A stretch of 64,000 nt of DNA, from positions 1 through 64,000 of the forward strand of contig CAYNOT010000001.1 of assembly GCA_964398945.1 (NCBI GenBank), read 5' to 3'. Below, piece after piece: positions 18,177 through 28,152 of this stretch (positions within the stretch are counted from its first letter, which is position 1; each line of letters opens with the position of its first letter). A program made the translations under genes and the position numbers. Origin of the DNA: JBGTGG01 sp964398945 (GTDB taxonomy: Bacteria; Bacteroidota; Bacteroidia; Cytophagales; Cyclobacteriaceae). The notes under the pieces were generated by a model that was not told the origin of the DNA, made no database searches, and saw only the letters and a list, made by a program, of their open reading frames with translations.

Positions 18177-18206
18177 AAAAAAAGTGAACTTACTCAGTCC
18201 ACTTTT
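18177..18206 (-). terminator. Rho-independent terminator of helicase gene
   Basis: Read on the minus strand, AAAAGTGGACT pairs with AGTTCACTTTT around a short loop (one G-T mismatch) and is followed by TTTG. It lies 27 bp beyond the helicase stop codon. Confidence 0.65.
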
Positions 18207-18232
18207 CAATGCTTTACAACAGCTAGTGTAGG

Positions 18233-19987
18233 TTACCCCCGTCTTTTTTTAGCACCACCACCACGAAACTCTTTGCGGGGTGAACGCTCACGACTACGGC
18301 TACTGCCACCTTTAAAGCCTCCTTCTTTTCTATCCCTGCCACCACTTCGCTTATGATACGGAGCAGATCCACCTCCTGAAGAGCTATGCCTTGCATTATC
18401 ATCGCGGTTGACCCGGATGCTCCTGCCTTCAATTTCCACGCCATCAAAGCGTTCGCTTAACCCCTTATCGTGTGCACTTGCTACATCGATAAAAGCACAA
18501 TTTTTTTGGATACTGATATCCCCGAAATGGCTCCTGTCAATTGCCGATACATCGGAAATAAAATGGATCAAATCGGCTTTGGTCATACCATCGATCTCGC
18601 CAATGTTGATAAAGTAACGATGGAATCCAGCTTTGCCTTTGCGTTCACTTCGGCCAGCCCCTTGCGATTCGTTTAAATCACCCTCCCCACTATGGATCAT
18701 GAGGTGGTCCAACTGCGTTGTGATCAAGCGTTTTAAAAGATCTTCTTTGCTCAAGTGCTCAAACTGGCCATGCAATTGCTGAAGGATGTCTTCGGATTTA
18801 TCATCCACTTTGGTGTTGATAATCAAATTCGCCCAATTATTGATCCTGCTCGACTTTAATATATCGATGCTTGGAACCTCAATTTTTTCAAATTTTACAT
18901 TCAGTTTCCTTTCGAGGTCACCAATTTTTCTAACCTCCCTTGCATTAATAAACAGCAAGGATACACCCTTCTTTCCTGCACGTCCAGTCCTTCCACTTCT
19001 GTGGGTATAGCTTTCGAGCTGATCGGGCAATGAATGATGCAATACATGGGTTAGGTCGTTCACATCAATTCCCCGTGCGGCCACATCGGTGGCAATCAAC
19101 AACTGCATTGAACGGGTTTTAAACCTTTTCATAACAGCATCACGCTGGGCTTGTGAAAGGTCACCATGAAGGGCTTCACATGCATATCCCATTTCACCAA
19201 GTTGGTCGGCAATTTCCTGGGTTTCGCGTTTGGTACGACAAAACATGATCCCCCGCATATCGGGCTGTAGGTCCAGAAACCTGCGCAACGCAGGCAAACG
19301 ATTGGAGGCCGTAGTGATTACATATTTATGTGAAATATCTTTGTTGCTCTTCTCCTCGCTGTTGATGGCAACCTCCAATGGAGAATCCATATATTTCTTA
19401 ATGATCCTGCGGATTTCCGCTGGCATGGTAGCAGAAAACAACCACGTAACACGCTCATCACCAGTGAATGAAAGGATTTCATCAATATCTTCCTTGAAGC
19501 CCATGTTCAGCATTTCATCTGCTTCATCCAGGACTACATAGCGCACGCTATCCAATTTAATGGCTTTGCGTTTGATCAAATCCAACAGGCGGCCAGGGGT
19601 AGCAACAACAATTTGTGTTGGCTTGCGAAGGGCTTTTATCTGGTTTACGATGGCAGCCCCGCCATATACTACTTCTACATTGATCTTCTTGTTTCCTTTC
19701 GAAAACATATTCAGTTGCTGGCCGGTTTGCTGGCCCAACTCGCGCGTTGGCGCCATAATAAGGGCTTGTGTTGCCGGATTATCAGCATCGATTAAATCAA
19801 TAAGCGGTAATCCAAAGGCAGCAGTTTTTCCGGTTCCGGTTTGCGCGAGCCCGATAAAGTCTGTCGGGTTGTTTTCAAGCAATAGCGGAATGGCTTTTTC
19901 TTGTACGGGTGTAGGATCCTTAAATCCAATTTGATCAAGGACTTCAACCGTAGATTTGGAAAGTCCTAATTTGCTAAAATTATTCAA
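18233..19987 (-). CDS. DEAD-box RNA helicase (DeaD/DbpA-like)
   Basis: A 584-residue ATP-dependent RNA helicase. Motifs in order: AQTGTGKT (48-55), PTRELGQQ, VATPGRLLD, DEAD (154-157), SAT, then in lobe two HGDLSQAQRD, ATDVAARGIDVND and HRSGRTGRAG. After about residue 440 comes a DbpA-like RNA-binding domain (RYFINIGEIDGMTKADLIHF), then a basic Gly/Ser/Arg-rich tail ending KKRRG. Such enzymes help ribosome assembly and RNA decay, especially in the cold. The start is a TTG at 19987, since NNFSKLGL begins the family homology and no ATG is near. Confidence 0.92.
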   Translation of the reverse strand: MNNFSKLGLSKSTVEVLDQIGFKDPTPVQEKAIPLLLENNPTDFIGLAQTGTGKTAAFGLPLIDLIDADNPATQALIMAPTRELGQQTGQQLNMFSKGNKKINVEVVYGGAAIVNQIKALRKPTQIVVATPGRLLDLIKRKAIKLDSVRYVVLDEADEMLNMGFKEDIDEILSFTGDERVTWLFSATMPAEIRRIIKKYMDSPLEVAINSEEKSNKDISHKYVITTASNRLPALRRFLDLQPDMRGIMFCRTKRETQEIADQLGEMGYACEALHGDLSQAQRDAVMKRFKTRSMQLLIATDVAARGIDVNDLTHVLHHSLPDQLESYTHRSGRTGRAGKKGVSLLFINAREVRKIGDLERKLNVKFEKIEVPSIDILKSSRINNWANLIINTKVDDKSEDILQQLHGQFEHLSKEDLLKRLITTQLDHLMIHSGEGDLNESQGAGRSERKGKAGFHRYFINIGEIDGMTKADLIHFISDVSAIDRSHFGDISIQKNCAFIDVASAHDKGLSERFDGVEIEGRSIRVNRDDNARHSSSGGGSAPYHKRSGGRDRKEGGFKGGSSRSRERSPRKEFRGGGAKKRRG

Positions 19988-20103
19988 AAAATAGGGGTTA
20001 ATAAGCTACAAAGGTAGCGAAATGATCTGTATTCATACTGTACTTCAACCTTTTAAGTTCCGAAACCGTTTTCGGGCCAAATCGAAACATCACGATTAAT
20101 ATA

Positions 20104-20131
20104 AAAAAAAGTCCCCCGACAAGTCAGGGGA
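20104..20131 (-). terminator. Rho-independent terminator of rpoD
   Basis: On the minus strand GTCCCCTGAC pairs with GTCGGGGGAC around a tiny loop, with one mismatch, followed by a run of eight T. It is 27 bp past the sigma-factor stop codon. Confidence 0.85.
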
Positions 20132-20157
20132 CAGTTCATTCTATTGGGGATTTTGAA

Positions 20158-21024
20158 TTACCCCAAATATGCTTTCAATTTAGCACTTCTGGATGGGTGC
20201 ATCAATTTCTTTGTTGCTTTCTCCTTAATTTGACGAACACGCTCCCTTGTCAGGTCAAATTGCTCGGCAATTTCTTCCAATGAGATGGAATGGCCACCCG
20301 ATAATCCATAATATAAAGAGATCACCTGGGATTCACGCTCTGTCAAGGTCGACAATGCATTTTGAACTTCTTGCTGAAGTGATGTTGCCATCAATCCGGA
20401 ATCAGGAACTTCAGAACTCTCATCTTCCATGATATCCAAAAGCGAACCGCCATCATCACCTTGTGCAAAAGGGGCATCCATCGATACTTTTCTTCCACGG
20501 TATTGCAAATTGGTCCTGATCTCTTCCGGGGTCATTTCCATTACTTCTGCCAATTCCTCTTCCGTTGGTTCGCGTTGGTGTTTCTGCTCTAAACTGGCAA
20601 GCGTAGAGTTGATTTTGTTCAACGAACCCACACGGTTAAGCGGTAAACGTACGATTCTTGATTGTTCTGCCAATGCCTGAAGGATCGACTGACGGATCCA
20701 CCATACCGCATACGAAATGAATTTAAAACCACGTGTCTCATCGAAGCGCTTTGCAGCCTTGATAAGGCCTAAATTCCCCTCATTGATAAGGTCGCTCAGG
20801 GTCAACCCCTGGCTTTGATATTGTTTTGCTACAGAAACCACGAAACGTAAATTGGCGTTAACCAACTTCTCCAGTGCGATATCATCCCCCTCTCTAATCC
20901 GTTTTGCCAACTCAACCTCCATATCAGCAGTAATAAGGTCAATTTTGGCAATATCACTTAAATACTTGTCCAGCGACTGAGTTTCGCGATTAGTAATCTG
21001 TTTTGTTATTTTTAATTGGCGCAT
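20158..21024 (-). CDS. rpoD: Primary RNA polymerase sigma factor
   Basis: A 288-residue sigma-70 factor of the short Bacteroidota type that lacks region 1.1 and the large non-conserved insert. Region 1.2 is YLSDIAKIDLIT; region 2 has LRFVVSVAKQYQSQGLTLSDLINEGNLGL and FKFISYAVWWIRQSI; region 3 follows; region 4.2 has SLEEIAEQFDLTRERVRQI. It directs housekeeping transcription at the TTTG/TAnnTTTG promoters known for the phylum. The start ATG at 21024 gives the usual MRQLKITKQITNR leader. It is transcribed alone with a clear terminator. Confidence 0.95.
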   Translation of the reverse strand: MRQLKITKQITNRETQSLDKYLSDIAKIDLITADMEVELAKRIREGDDIALEKLVNANLRFVVSVAKQYQSQGLTLSDLINEGNLGLIKAAKRFDETRGFKFISYAVWWIRQSILQALAEQSRIVRLPLNRVGSLNKINSTLASLEQKHQREPTEEELAEVMEMTPEEIRTNLQYRGRKVSMDAPFAQGDDGGSLLDIMEDESSEVPDSGLMATSLQQEVQNALSTLTERESQVISLYYGLSGGHSISLEEIAEQFDLTRERVRQIKEKATKKLMHPSRSAKLKAYLG

Positions 21025-21277
21025 ACCTTATCAAATTGGATTTTTACTTTTTTTGTTCACTTTTCTTTCACTTTATTTTGTCCTAAAATGACCTCCGCAT
21101 AATCATCTATTTCCACAATTTTATCCAGTAGTTCGTTTGGTCGAACGGCTAATAAGCACTGAAAGTTTGGTGGTGTAAGAAATTTGATGAGATTACAAGG
21201 GAAATACTTTTGGCATGGTGGCAAAAGTACAGCTTTAAAAACTTAAAGTCAAGTTAATCAGTGAATTAACTTTTCGG

Positions 21278-21961
21278 TCAATAGTCCTTCATTTTTTGCC
21301 ATAGTAAATTGAACTCTTTGAGAAAAGAACGCACTGCTGCCGGCTCCGGTGTAAGTAAAATATTCTCATGATTGTACATGGCCGCACTCCGTGTCCAGTT
21401 ATAACTTCCGGTCAACGCTACCCGGCTATCCACTACCATAAATTTATGATGCATGTGGTTGCGGGTTTCATCCATTTTTACCGGAATACCTGCTTTGTGC
21501 AGTTGGTCAACATCCGATCCTAAATCCAATGATTTGTCATTGTCAGTAATCAAACGAATAGCAATCCTTCGATGGTGGGCCTGAAGTATTGCTTCTGTAA
21601 TAAAATCATCGCTGATGGTAAAGACACAAATGTCAAGGAAAGAAACAGCCTCTATAATTTGTTTCACGATTACATTTCGGCATGCATCACCCGGGCTGAA
21701 ATACGCAGCCGAAGTTTGACCGGGTTGGGAATCCAGAGCGCTTGTTACATTTCGCAGCCACTTTAGTACCAGTGGATAGTTTTGGGGAGTAGAACGTGCA
21801 TCCGCCAATTCATAAATTTTACTGCGGAGTACGTTTAATTGATTACCATCCAAATTGCTTTTGTAAAGCAGTGCCTTGAATTCCTTCTTCTCCGAACGCG
21901 ATAGAAAATGATCCTGAATGCTTTCTTCCAGCTCTTGTAAAATTTCCTCCATACTTATCAT
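21278..21961 (-). CDS. Phospholipase D-like domain protein, one HKD motif
   Basis: A 227-residue protein with a single C-terminal PLD domain: HHKFMVVDSRVALTGSYNWT holds the H-x-K-x4-D catalytic motif. The N-terminal ~70 residues are helical (EEILQELEESIQDHFLS). Single-motif members work as dimers; in bacteria they include nucleases (Nuc type) and mitochondrial-PLD6-like proteins. Here DNA or RNA cleavage is a guess. Starts at 21961 (MISMEE) or 21952 (MEE) are equal, and an upstream frame extension to 22006 adds a hydrophobic stretch of low merit. Confidence 0.8.
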   Translation of the reverse strand: MISMEEILQELEESIQDHFLSRSEKKEFKALLYKSNLDGNQLNVLRSKIYELADARSTPQNYPLVLKWLRNVTSALDSQPGQTSAAYFSPGDACRNVIVKQIIEAVSFLDICVFTISDDFITEAILQAHHRRIAIRLITDNDKSLDLGSDVDQLHKAGIPVKMDETRNHMHHKFMVVDSRVALTGSYNWTRSAAMYNHENILLTPEPAAVRSFLKEFNLLWQKMKDY

Positions 21962-22089
21962 TAAAAACTTGAGGTAAGATAAAGAATTACAAAGGAAATA
22001 AAGCAAGCCTCTTTAAGGGTGCGTTCGAATTGGCCCCCAATAGGTCGGGCGTGCTCACGTGTCGAAAAAAGATATCTATTTCATAGAAG

Positions 22090-22171
22090 GTTAGCAGGCG
22101 ACATGTCTAAACGGATTCGTTTTTAACCGCGGTTGCACCCACGGCTAAAAATATGCTCTTCGGAGCTTCCA
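22090..22171 (-). repeat. Intergenic palindromic repeat, family B, copy 2
   Basis: Reverse complement of the element at 8636-8714 with the same part order: GCTCCGAAGAGC hairpin, ATATTTTTAGCCGTGGG, the paired CGCGGTTA, and CATGTCGCCTGCTAACC. Arms have drifted. The rest of the gap 22007-22278 holds no gene. Confidence 0.7.
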
Positions 22172-22278
22172 GGGATAATGGTCTAAAATCCGCAGGCAAG
22201 CTTTCCGGCTTTGTTAATCCTGAAGATGAAAGGATTAGAGAAATAATAAATTGAGCAATACTTTTCACGAGACATTCA

Positions 22279-24630
22279 CTATTCGTCTTTCAGGCAATCC
22301 ACCGGGTTTACGCGTGCCGCTTTGATGGCTTGCGATGCAATGGTAATCCAGGTGATCAGCAAGGCCAGTATTCCTGCCCAGACAAAATAACTGATTTCCA
22401 GCTCCACATGAAAAGCAAACCGCTCCAGCCAACCGGATAAAAAGTAGTATCCGACCGGAAGGCCAAAGAAAATTGAAATCAACACCATTTTAGTAAAGTC
22501 AGCGGAAAGCAATACCACAATTCGTAACGATGAACACCCCAGCGCTTTCCGGATTCCTATCTCTTTGATCCTTCGTTCGGCTGTAAAAGCAGCCAATGCA
22601 AACAACCCCAGGCATGAAATAAGCACTGCGAACCCGGCAAAGTAACCTGCGAGCGTAGCAACACGTTGTTCCGCAGCATAGAGTTTTGAATAGTCATCAT
22701 CCTGAAATGAATACTCAAGTGAGAAGCCGGGATTGAATTGTGCATAGTAATCCGTTAAGGCCGCAAGTGTTTCTTTTTCTTTACCGGCTTCCAACCGAAC
22801 AATTATGTTCCATGTATTCCTGGGTTGGTAAACAATAAACATAGGGTTCACCACATCATGCAACGACTGAAAATGGAAATCTTTGACAACACCGATAATC
22901 CCCATATCATATTCATCCCATAAGCGAATAACACTCCCGATCGGATTTTCAAGGTTCATAACCCGTATCGCTGCTTCATTGAGAATTATCTTCGTTGTAT
23001 CGGTGAGGACATCCGAGAAAAACCTTCCTTCTGCCAATTCGATCCCCATCGTTTCGAGGGCACCATGATTGACACGGACATTTTCGAATAGAATCCGGTC
23101 GTCCGGGTTTTTGCCTTCCCAATTTAATCCACTGGTGTTGTTGTTCCGGCCCAAAAAGGAATGACTCATGGATGATGCACGCACAATGCCCGGCATGTTG
23201 TTTATTTCCTGTAGAAAAATGGAAAGTGATTTTTCTACTTTCCCTTCGATTGGAAATCGAATGAGTTGTTCCTTTGTATAACCCAAATTTTTTGATTGCA
23301 CATAATTGATTTGTTTATAGATAACAATGACAGAAACAATCAGCACCACCGAAAGAAAAAATTGAAAAACAACGAGTCCTTTTCGTGCCCATAACTCGCC
23401 CCACGATCCGCGTACCTCTCCTTTCAGCACTTTTGCAGGCATGAAACCAGATAGGAAAAGCGCAGGATAGCTTCCGGCCAACAAGCCGGTCAATACCGTA
23501 ATCAAAACCATTCCCATAAAAAGGGAAGGTGTGAACGTGAATACAATTTGTTTATCAGTGATCAGGTTAAATTGTGGCAACAACAACCAAACAATCGCGA
23601 TTGCCACGAGCATGGATAGCAATGATGTAAGTACGGATTCGGTTAAATATTGAAAGATCAATGAGCCGCGCTGTGCACCAATTGCTTTTTTGATCCCTAC
23701 TTCCTTTGCTTTCTTCGATGCCCGGGCTGTTGAAAGGTTCATGAAATTGATACACGCAATGAACAGGATAAACACTGCTATAATTGAAAACAGCCTGACA
23801 TATTCTATCCTTCCGCCTGCTTGTTTTCCGTTTTCATAGCTACCCTTTAAATACCGATCCGCAAAGGAAGCCAGGAACAACGTTACGTGGCTATCATCTT
23901 CACGCTTTTTAATGAAGTCAGCAATTTTTTCGCTTACATTTTCAGCATTGCTTCCTGGATAAAGCGTGATAAAAGTTGAAGGGCCATTGTTTCCCCAACT
24001 CAGCACCCATTCATTTCCATCTTTGAATTCTTCAAAATTCAAAACAAAATCAAATTGATAGGAAGAGGCTGTGGTGATATCATCATAAATGCCCGTCACT
24101 TTGAAAGTTTTTTCGTGTTGGAGCTCAACTGATTTTCCAACCACATCCTGCTCGGTTCCAAACAGTTTAATGGCGAGTGCTTTTGAAATCACCATGGAAT
24201 ATTTGTCCTCCAACACCTGATCGGGTATCCCCTGCAAAAGGGGATAAGAAAAGATATTGAAGTAATCTACTCCTACATGGAACCCCTTTGCTTTTACATT
24301 GTGGTCTTCTATGGAAAGCGTATAGGGGTTTATCCAGGTAGTAGTGGCAGCATATTCGATTTCGGGTATTTCCGACTTCAGTGTCTCCGCGAGCAAACCC
24401 GGGGTAGAAGTAGTGGTCATGATTTCTTCAGCATATTGCTGGTGCTCCATCACCTGGTACAGACGGTCAATTTTTTGATGGAATTTATTCTTGGACACCT
24501 CGTCCACTACCCACAAATAAATCATCAACGTACATGCCAGCCCGGTGGCCAGCCCAATCAGGTTGATTAAAAAATATCCTTTGGAACGGATGAAATTCCT
24601 ATAAAGAAGAACTAAGTGATGGTTAAGCAT
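22279..24630 (-). CDS. FtsX-like ABC transporter permease (MacB type)
   Basis: A 783-residue permease of the large Bacteroidota type. One transmembrane segment near residues 20-40 is followed by a MacB-type periplasmic domain, then three FtsX segments near 280-400. A second periplasmic domain and a second FtsX set follow, closing with AAFTAERRIKEIGIRKALGCS, the family signature; the first half has KAKEVGIKKAIGAQRGSL. These permeases pair with a separate ATPase, which is absent here, and move lipids, peptides or toxins or act as mechanical switches. No partner gene is next to it. Confidence 0.92.
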   Translation of the reverse strand: MLNHHLVLLYRNFIRSKGYFLINLIGLATGLACTLMIYLWVVDEVSKNKFHQKIDRLYQVMEHQQYAEEIMTTTSTPGLLAETLKSEIPEIEYAATTTWINPYTLSIEDHNVKAKGFHVGVDYFNIFSYPLLQGIPDQVLEDKYSMVISKALAIKLFGTEQDVVGKSVELQHEKTFKVTGIYDDITTASSYQFDFVLNFEEFKDGNEWVLSWGNNGPSTFITLYPGSNAENVSEKIADFIKKREDDSHVTLFLASFADRYLKGSYENGKQAGGRIEYVRLFSIIAVFILFIACINFMNLSTARASKKAKEVGIKKAIGAQRGSLIFQYLTESVLTSLLSMLVAIAIVWLLLPQFNLITDKQIVFTFTPSLFMGMVLITVLTGLLAGSYPALFLSGFMPAKVLKGEVRGSWGELWARKGLVVFQFFLSVVLIVSVIVIYKQINYVQSKNLGYTKEQLIRFPIEGKVEKSLSIFLQEINNMPGIVRASSMSHSFLGRNNNTSGLNWEGKNPDDRILFENVRVNHGALETMGIELAEGRFFSDVLTDTTKIILNEAAIRVMNLENPIGSVIRLWDEYDMGIIGVVKDFHFQSLHDVVNPMFIVYQPRNTWNIIVRLEAGKEKETLAALTDYYAQFNPGFSLEYSFQDDDYSKLYAAEQRVATLAGYFAGFAVLISCLGLFALAAFTAERRIKEIGIRKALGCSSLRIVVLLSADFTKMVLISIFFGLPVGYYFLSGWLERFAFHVELEISYFVWAGILALLITWITIASQAIKAARVNPVDCLKDE

Positions 24631-24858
24631 GAAAGTATAGTTACGGTTGGGATAAGATCACTGGCACAAATACTTTCGATTATTCAAAAGGTTGCAAAAA
24701 CAAGCGCTAAAATTTCTATGTCAAAAATTAGATGGGGGTATCACAATCCTTTGCATAAGCATTGAAACAGAAAATTCAGTCCAATTGCCTTATTCGTGCT
24801 ACAGTCGCTAAAATTCATCCAATAACTTTTATATTTTGCGGGTTAATAGCAAAGTCCC

Positions 24859-25902
24859 TTGAAGAGATTCATCATTGCCCTCGTGGTCTTCCTTTCCTTG
24901 TCAGTGGTTGCATTCGTTGGCGGAAACTATGCAGTGGAACAAGCCGCTGATAAATTTATCGCAGAGCTAAAACCAAAACTTGAGAGCAAAGGGGTTTTAA
25001 TAGAAAACTTTAGCTACGGGGATATTTCCATCAACTCGCCCAAAAGTATTAAGATCAAAAATGTTGACTTGAATTTTACCCTTAAGAAAGAAGAATTTGG
25101 GGACAACTCCTATACAGCAAATTTTAAGGCTTCGTATTTGATTGTGAAACTGGCAAGCATTTCGGATGTATCAGGAACATTTGCCATTAACAACTTCTCC
25201 ATTTATATAGAACCCGATGACAAGCGGGTTGAGAAGCCGTTCGGTAAGATCCAAAATGCCACATTTCGTTGTGGCATTCCCATCAGCTTAAGGAATCCGG
25301 AAGAAGATACCAGGACTGTACTTCGCGAAGTAGAAAAACTATTCGATAAAAATAGTGCGCAACGATTGGAACTTAACGGAAACGTACAATTGGGTATTGC
25401 TGGCAAAGAAGTAGGAATTGGCTTAACCACTAAACAACATGCAGGTGCAGATTCAGTTTCCTTACGCTTCAACAAAGATGATATATTTGCCGCAAGCAAA
25501 GAGTTTGAACTTGAGTTAACCGAAAAAGAAGCCGAGGTTATCGCAAACTATCCAAGTAAAGTACCCGTAATGTTGCGAATAACACGAGAGGCAAAACACA
25601 AGTCCCACGATCTGGGAAGGAATGATCCAACCTTTCCGGAAGATGCCTTCCGCCATATCTATTGGAGCTATCACCTTACCCGTGCCCTTGGCCCTGAACT
25701 GGCAAAAGAAATCACCGATGCACATGAAACCGCAGCCGGCAATACCCAAAAAGAAAGATTGATGGATTACCATAACAACGAGGTTGGCCGTAACCTCGCC
25801 ACTGTGGATTATTCTGATGATGACCTCATTGATTTGGTACTGAAATCAAAAAATATTATCCGCAACCCGGCCAATGTCCGCGGGAGCGGGCGGAGCCAGT
25901 AA
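24859..25902 (+). CDS. DUF6973 domain protein, membrane-anchored
   Basis: A 347-residue protein with one N-terminal transmembrane segment (FIIALVVFLSLSVVAFVGG). The C-terminal domain carries EDAFRHIYWSYHLTRALG, then ITDAHE and MDYHNNEVGR, matching DUF6973, a predicted metal- or peptide-bond-active fold with conserved His and Asp/Glu (FRHxYW and DAHE) also found in toxin-like proteins. The middle of the protein (30-220) looks like a beta-rich AsmA-type region of unknown role. The start is TTG at 24859, as a stop lies just upstream and no ATG fits. It is convergent with glnS with 16 bp between. Function unknown. Confidence 0.7.
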   Translation: MKRFIIALVVFLSLSVVAFVGGNYAVEQAADKFIAELKPKLESKGVLIENFSYGDISINSPKSIKIKNVDLNFTLKKEEFGDNSYTANFKASYLIVKLASISDVSGTFAINNFSIYIEPDDKRVEKPFGKIQNATFRCGIPISLRNPEEDTRTVLREVEKLFDKNSAQRLELNGNVQLGIAGKEVGIGLTTKQHAGADSVSLRFNKDDIFAASKEFELELTEKEAEVIANYPSKVPVMLRITREAKHKSHDLGRNDPTFPEDAFRHIYWSYHLTRALGPELAKEITDAHETAAGNTQKERLMDYHNNEVGRNLATVDYSDDDLIDLVLKSKNIIRNPANVRGSGRSQ

Positions 25903-25918
25903 ATTCACCTACAGCAGA

Positions 25919-27592
25919 CTACTCCCCTTTTGCCCAGTTATCGCGCAAGCCAACCGTTTTATTGAACACCAGTTTATCAGAAGTAGTGTTTTTATCCACA
26001 CAAAAATACCCAAGCCGTTGAAACTGAAAGCGTCCACCGATCGATGCGCTTTTCAAGCTTGGTTCGGCATACCCGGTCGAAATTTTTAGTGAATCATGGT
26101 TCAGGAACTCCATAAAATCTTTATCCTCATGGCCATCGGGGGATTCATCCATAAACAAGCGGTCATATTGCCGAACCTCAACAGGAAGTGCATGTTTTGC
26201 AGATACCCAATGCAGAGTTCCTTTTACTTTTCGTAAACTCTCTTCCGTGCCTGAGCCACTTTTGCTTTTCGGGTCGTAAGTACAATTGATTTCTGTGATG
26301 TTTCCGTCATCATCTTTTATCACGCTTTCCCCTTGTATGATATACGCGCTCTTTAACCTGACCTCTTTTCCCAAGGTCAGCCGGAAAAACTTACGATTGG
26401 CTTCTTCCAAAAAGTCTTCACGCTCAATATATAGTTCACGGCTAAATGGCATTTCCCGGTTTCCTGCACGTTCGTCTTCAGGATTGTTCTCTGTGGTAAG
26501 CCATTCTTCTTCACCTTCGGGATAATTGGTAATCACCAGCTTAACAGGATCCACCACAACCATCACGCGCGGAGCAGATGCATTCAAATCCTCCCGGACA
26601 CAAAACTCCAACAAGGACATATCAATCACATTATCACGCTTGGCCACCCCTACCCGGGATGTAAATTCACGGATGGAAGCGGGTGTATAGCCTCTTCTTC
26701 TCAACCCCGAAACAGTGGGCATCCTTGGGTCATCCCAACCATCTACAACTCTCTCATTTACAAGTTGTAATAGTTTCCTTTTACTAGTGATTGTATAACT
26801 AAGATTTAGCCTTGCAAACTCTGTTTGTTTGGGCATCACGAGGGTTTCATCGTAGATTTGGTCCACAAACCATTCGTACAATTCGCGGTGGGGCTTAAAC
26901 TCCAGTGAACAAAGGGAATGCGAAACCTGCTCGATATAATCACTTTCACCGTGAGCCCAGTCATACATTGGGTAAATGCACCAATCCGTACCCGTACGGT
27001 GATGGGCTTTTCTAAGTATCCGGTACATTAATGGATCGCGCATCAACATATTTGGGGAGGTCATGTCGATTTTAGCCCGAAGCACGTGCGTGCCAGCCTC
27101 AAAAGCCCCTGCTTTCATTTTGCTAAAAAGATCCAGGTTTTCAGCCACGCTTCTTTCCCGATACGGACTGTTTGACCCAACTTTTGTAGGCGTTCCCTTT
27201 TGCAATGCCATCTCTTCAGATGATTGGGAATCAACGTACGCCTTACCATTTTCAATTAAAAGAACTGCCCAATCATATAACTGTTGAAAATAGTCAGAAG
27301 CATAGCATTCCTTATCCCATTTAAAACCCAGCCAGGCGATGTCTTCCTTTATCGCATTCACATACTCCTGCTCTTCTTTTTCAGGATTGGTATCATCGAA
27401 ACGAAGGTTAACAGGCGCACCATAACTTTCACCCAATCCAAAATTGATGGACATAGCTTTGATATGGCCGATGTGCAGGTATCCATTTGGCTCGGGAGGA
27501 AAACGAAACCGGAGCTTTTCTTTAGGAAGGCCCGCTTTAATGTCTTCCTCAATAATATGTTCAATAAAATTCAATGGCTTCTTCTCTGTCAT
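25919..27592 (-). CDS. glnS: Glutaminyl-tRNA synthetase
   Basis: A 557-residue class I aminoacyl-tRNA synthetase charging tRNA-Gln directly. HIGH is at 40-43 (PPEPNGYLHIGHIKA) and the KMSKS loop reads TSKRK near residue 268. The catalytic core holds RFDDTNPEKEEQEYVNAI. The C-terminal anticodon-binding beta-barrels end with RFQFQRLGYFCVD. This places the organism among Bacteroidota that use GlnRS rather than the GatCAB transamidation route alone. Full length; ATG at 27592 follows the usual MTEKKPLNF start. Confidence 0.97.
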   Translation of the reverse strand: MTEKKPLNFIEHIIEEDIKAGLPKEKLRFRFPPEPNGYLHIGHIKAMSINFGLGESYGAPVNLRFDDTNPEKEEQEYVNAIKEDIAWLGFKWDKECYASDYFQQLYDWAVLLIENGKAYVDSQSSEEMALQKGTPTKVGSNSPYRERSVAENLDLFSKMKAGAFEAGTHVLRAKIDMTSPNMLMRDPLMYRILRKAHHRTGTDWCIYPMYDWAHGESDYIEQVSHSLCSLEFKPHRELYEWFVDQIYDETLVMPKQTEFARLNLSYTITSKRKLLQLVNERVVDGWDDPRMPTVSGLRRRGYTPASIREFTSRVGVAKRDNVIDMSLLEFCVREDLNASAPRVMVVVDPVKLVITNYPEGEEEWLTTENNPEDERAGNREMPFSRELYIEREDFLEEANRKFFRLTLGKEVRLKSAYIIQGESVIKDDDGNITEINCTYDPKSKSGSGTEESLRKVKGTLHWVSAKHALPVEVRQYDRLFMDESPDGHEDKDFMEFLNHDSLKISTGYAEPSLKSASIGGRFQFQRLGYFCVDKNTTSDKLVFNKTVGLRDNWAKGE

Positions 27593-27656
27593 GCGCCTAA
27601 AAAGTAAGGCGCAAAGGTATTAAAGATTTGCTGATTTGTAGATTCCCCTGTAAGGA

Positions 27657-27989
27657 TTACGTGAGCATGCCTTCTAACTCCTCGTGGCTAAAACCCAGCT
27701 TTTTTCCAACGGTAATAATGAGGTCGCGCTCGGCTTTGGCGAAGTCCTCATCCACCATTGCCAGGTCAATCATTTCCCTTAACTGTTTCATCCTTTCCTG
27801 TTGGTTTTGAGGAACAAGGTAGATGTATTCACTCGCTTTCCCGATCATGACGTTTAGCCGATCTAACGGTAAGCCTAGCTCAAAAGCAATTTTGGCGAGC
27901 GCTACCCTTTCCGATTCCAACACTTGGCCGTCAGCCGCTGATAATGCAATAAGGTTTCGGAAGTGCTCAAGTTTTGTTGGATCTAACAT
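27657..27989 (-). CDS. TerB-like tellurite resistance-type protein
   Basis: A 110-residue all-helical protein. The repeat of acidic segments ALSAADGQVLESERVALAKI and LAMVDEDFAKAERDLI is the TerB signature of paired EF-like metal-binding helices. The fold is small and cytosolic; TerB in stress operons is linked to tellurite and phage resistance, but lone members as here have no assigned job. It lies 64 bp before glnS on the same strand. Confidence 0.82.
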   Translation of the reverse strand: MLDPTKLEHFRNLIALSAADGQVLESERVALAKIAFELGLPLDRLNVMIGKASEYIYLVPQNQQERMKQLREMIDLAMVDEDFAKAERDLIITVGKKLGFSHEELEGMLT

Positions 27990-28152
27990 GGAATAATATT
28001 GAAAATGACCTGTAGTTTAGTTGTTCGGTTTGCAAACCGGGATGTAAAATAGAAACAATCTTCAGGAATTCAAACCATTATCAAATCCAGATTGTTGTAA
28101 TGCTTTAATCTTAGGATACAGTGAATACATTTAAAAGCTGTAATTTCCCAAC

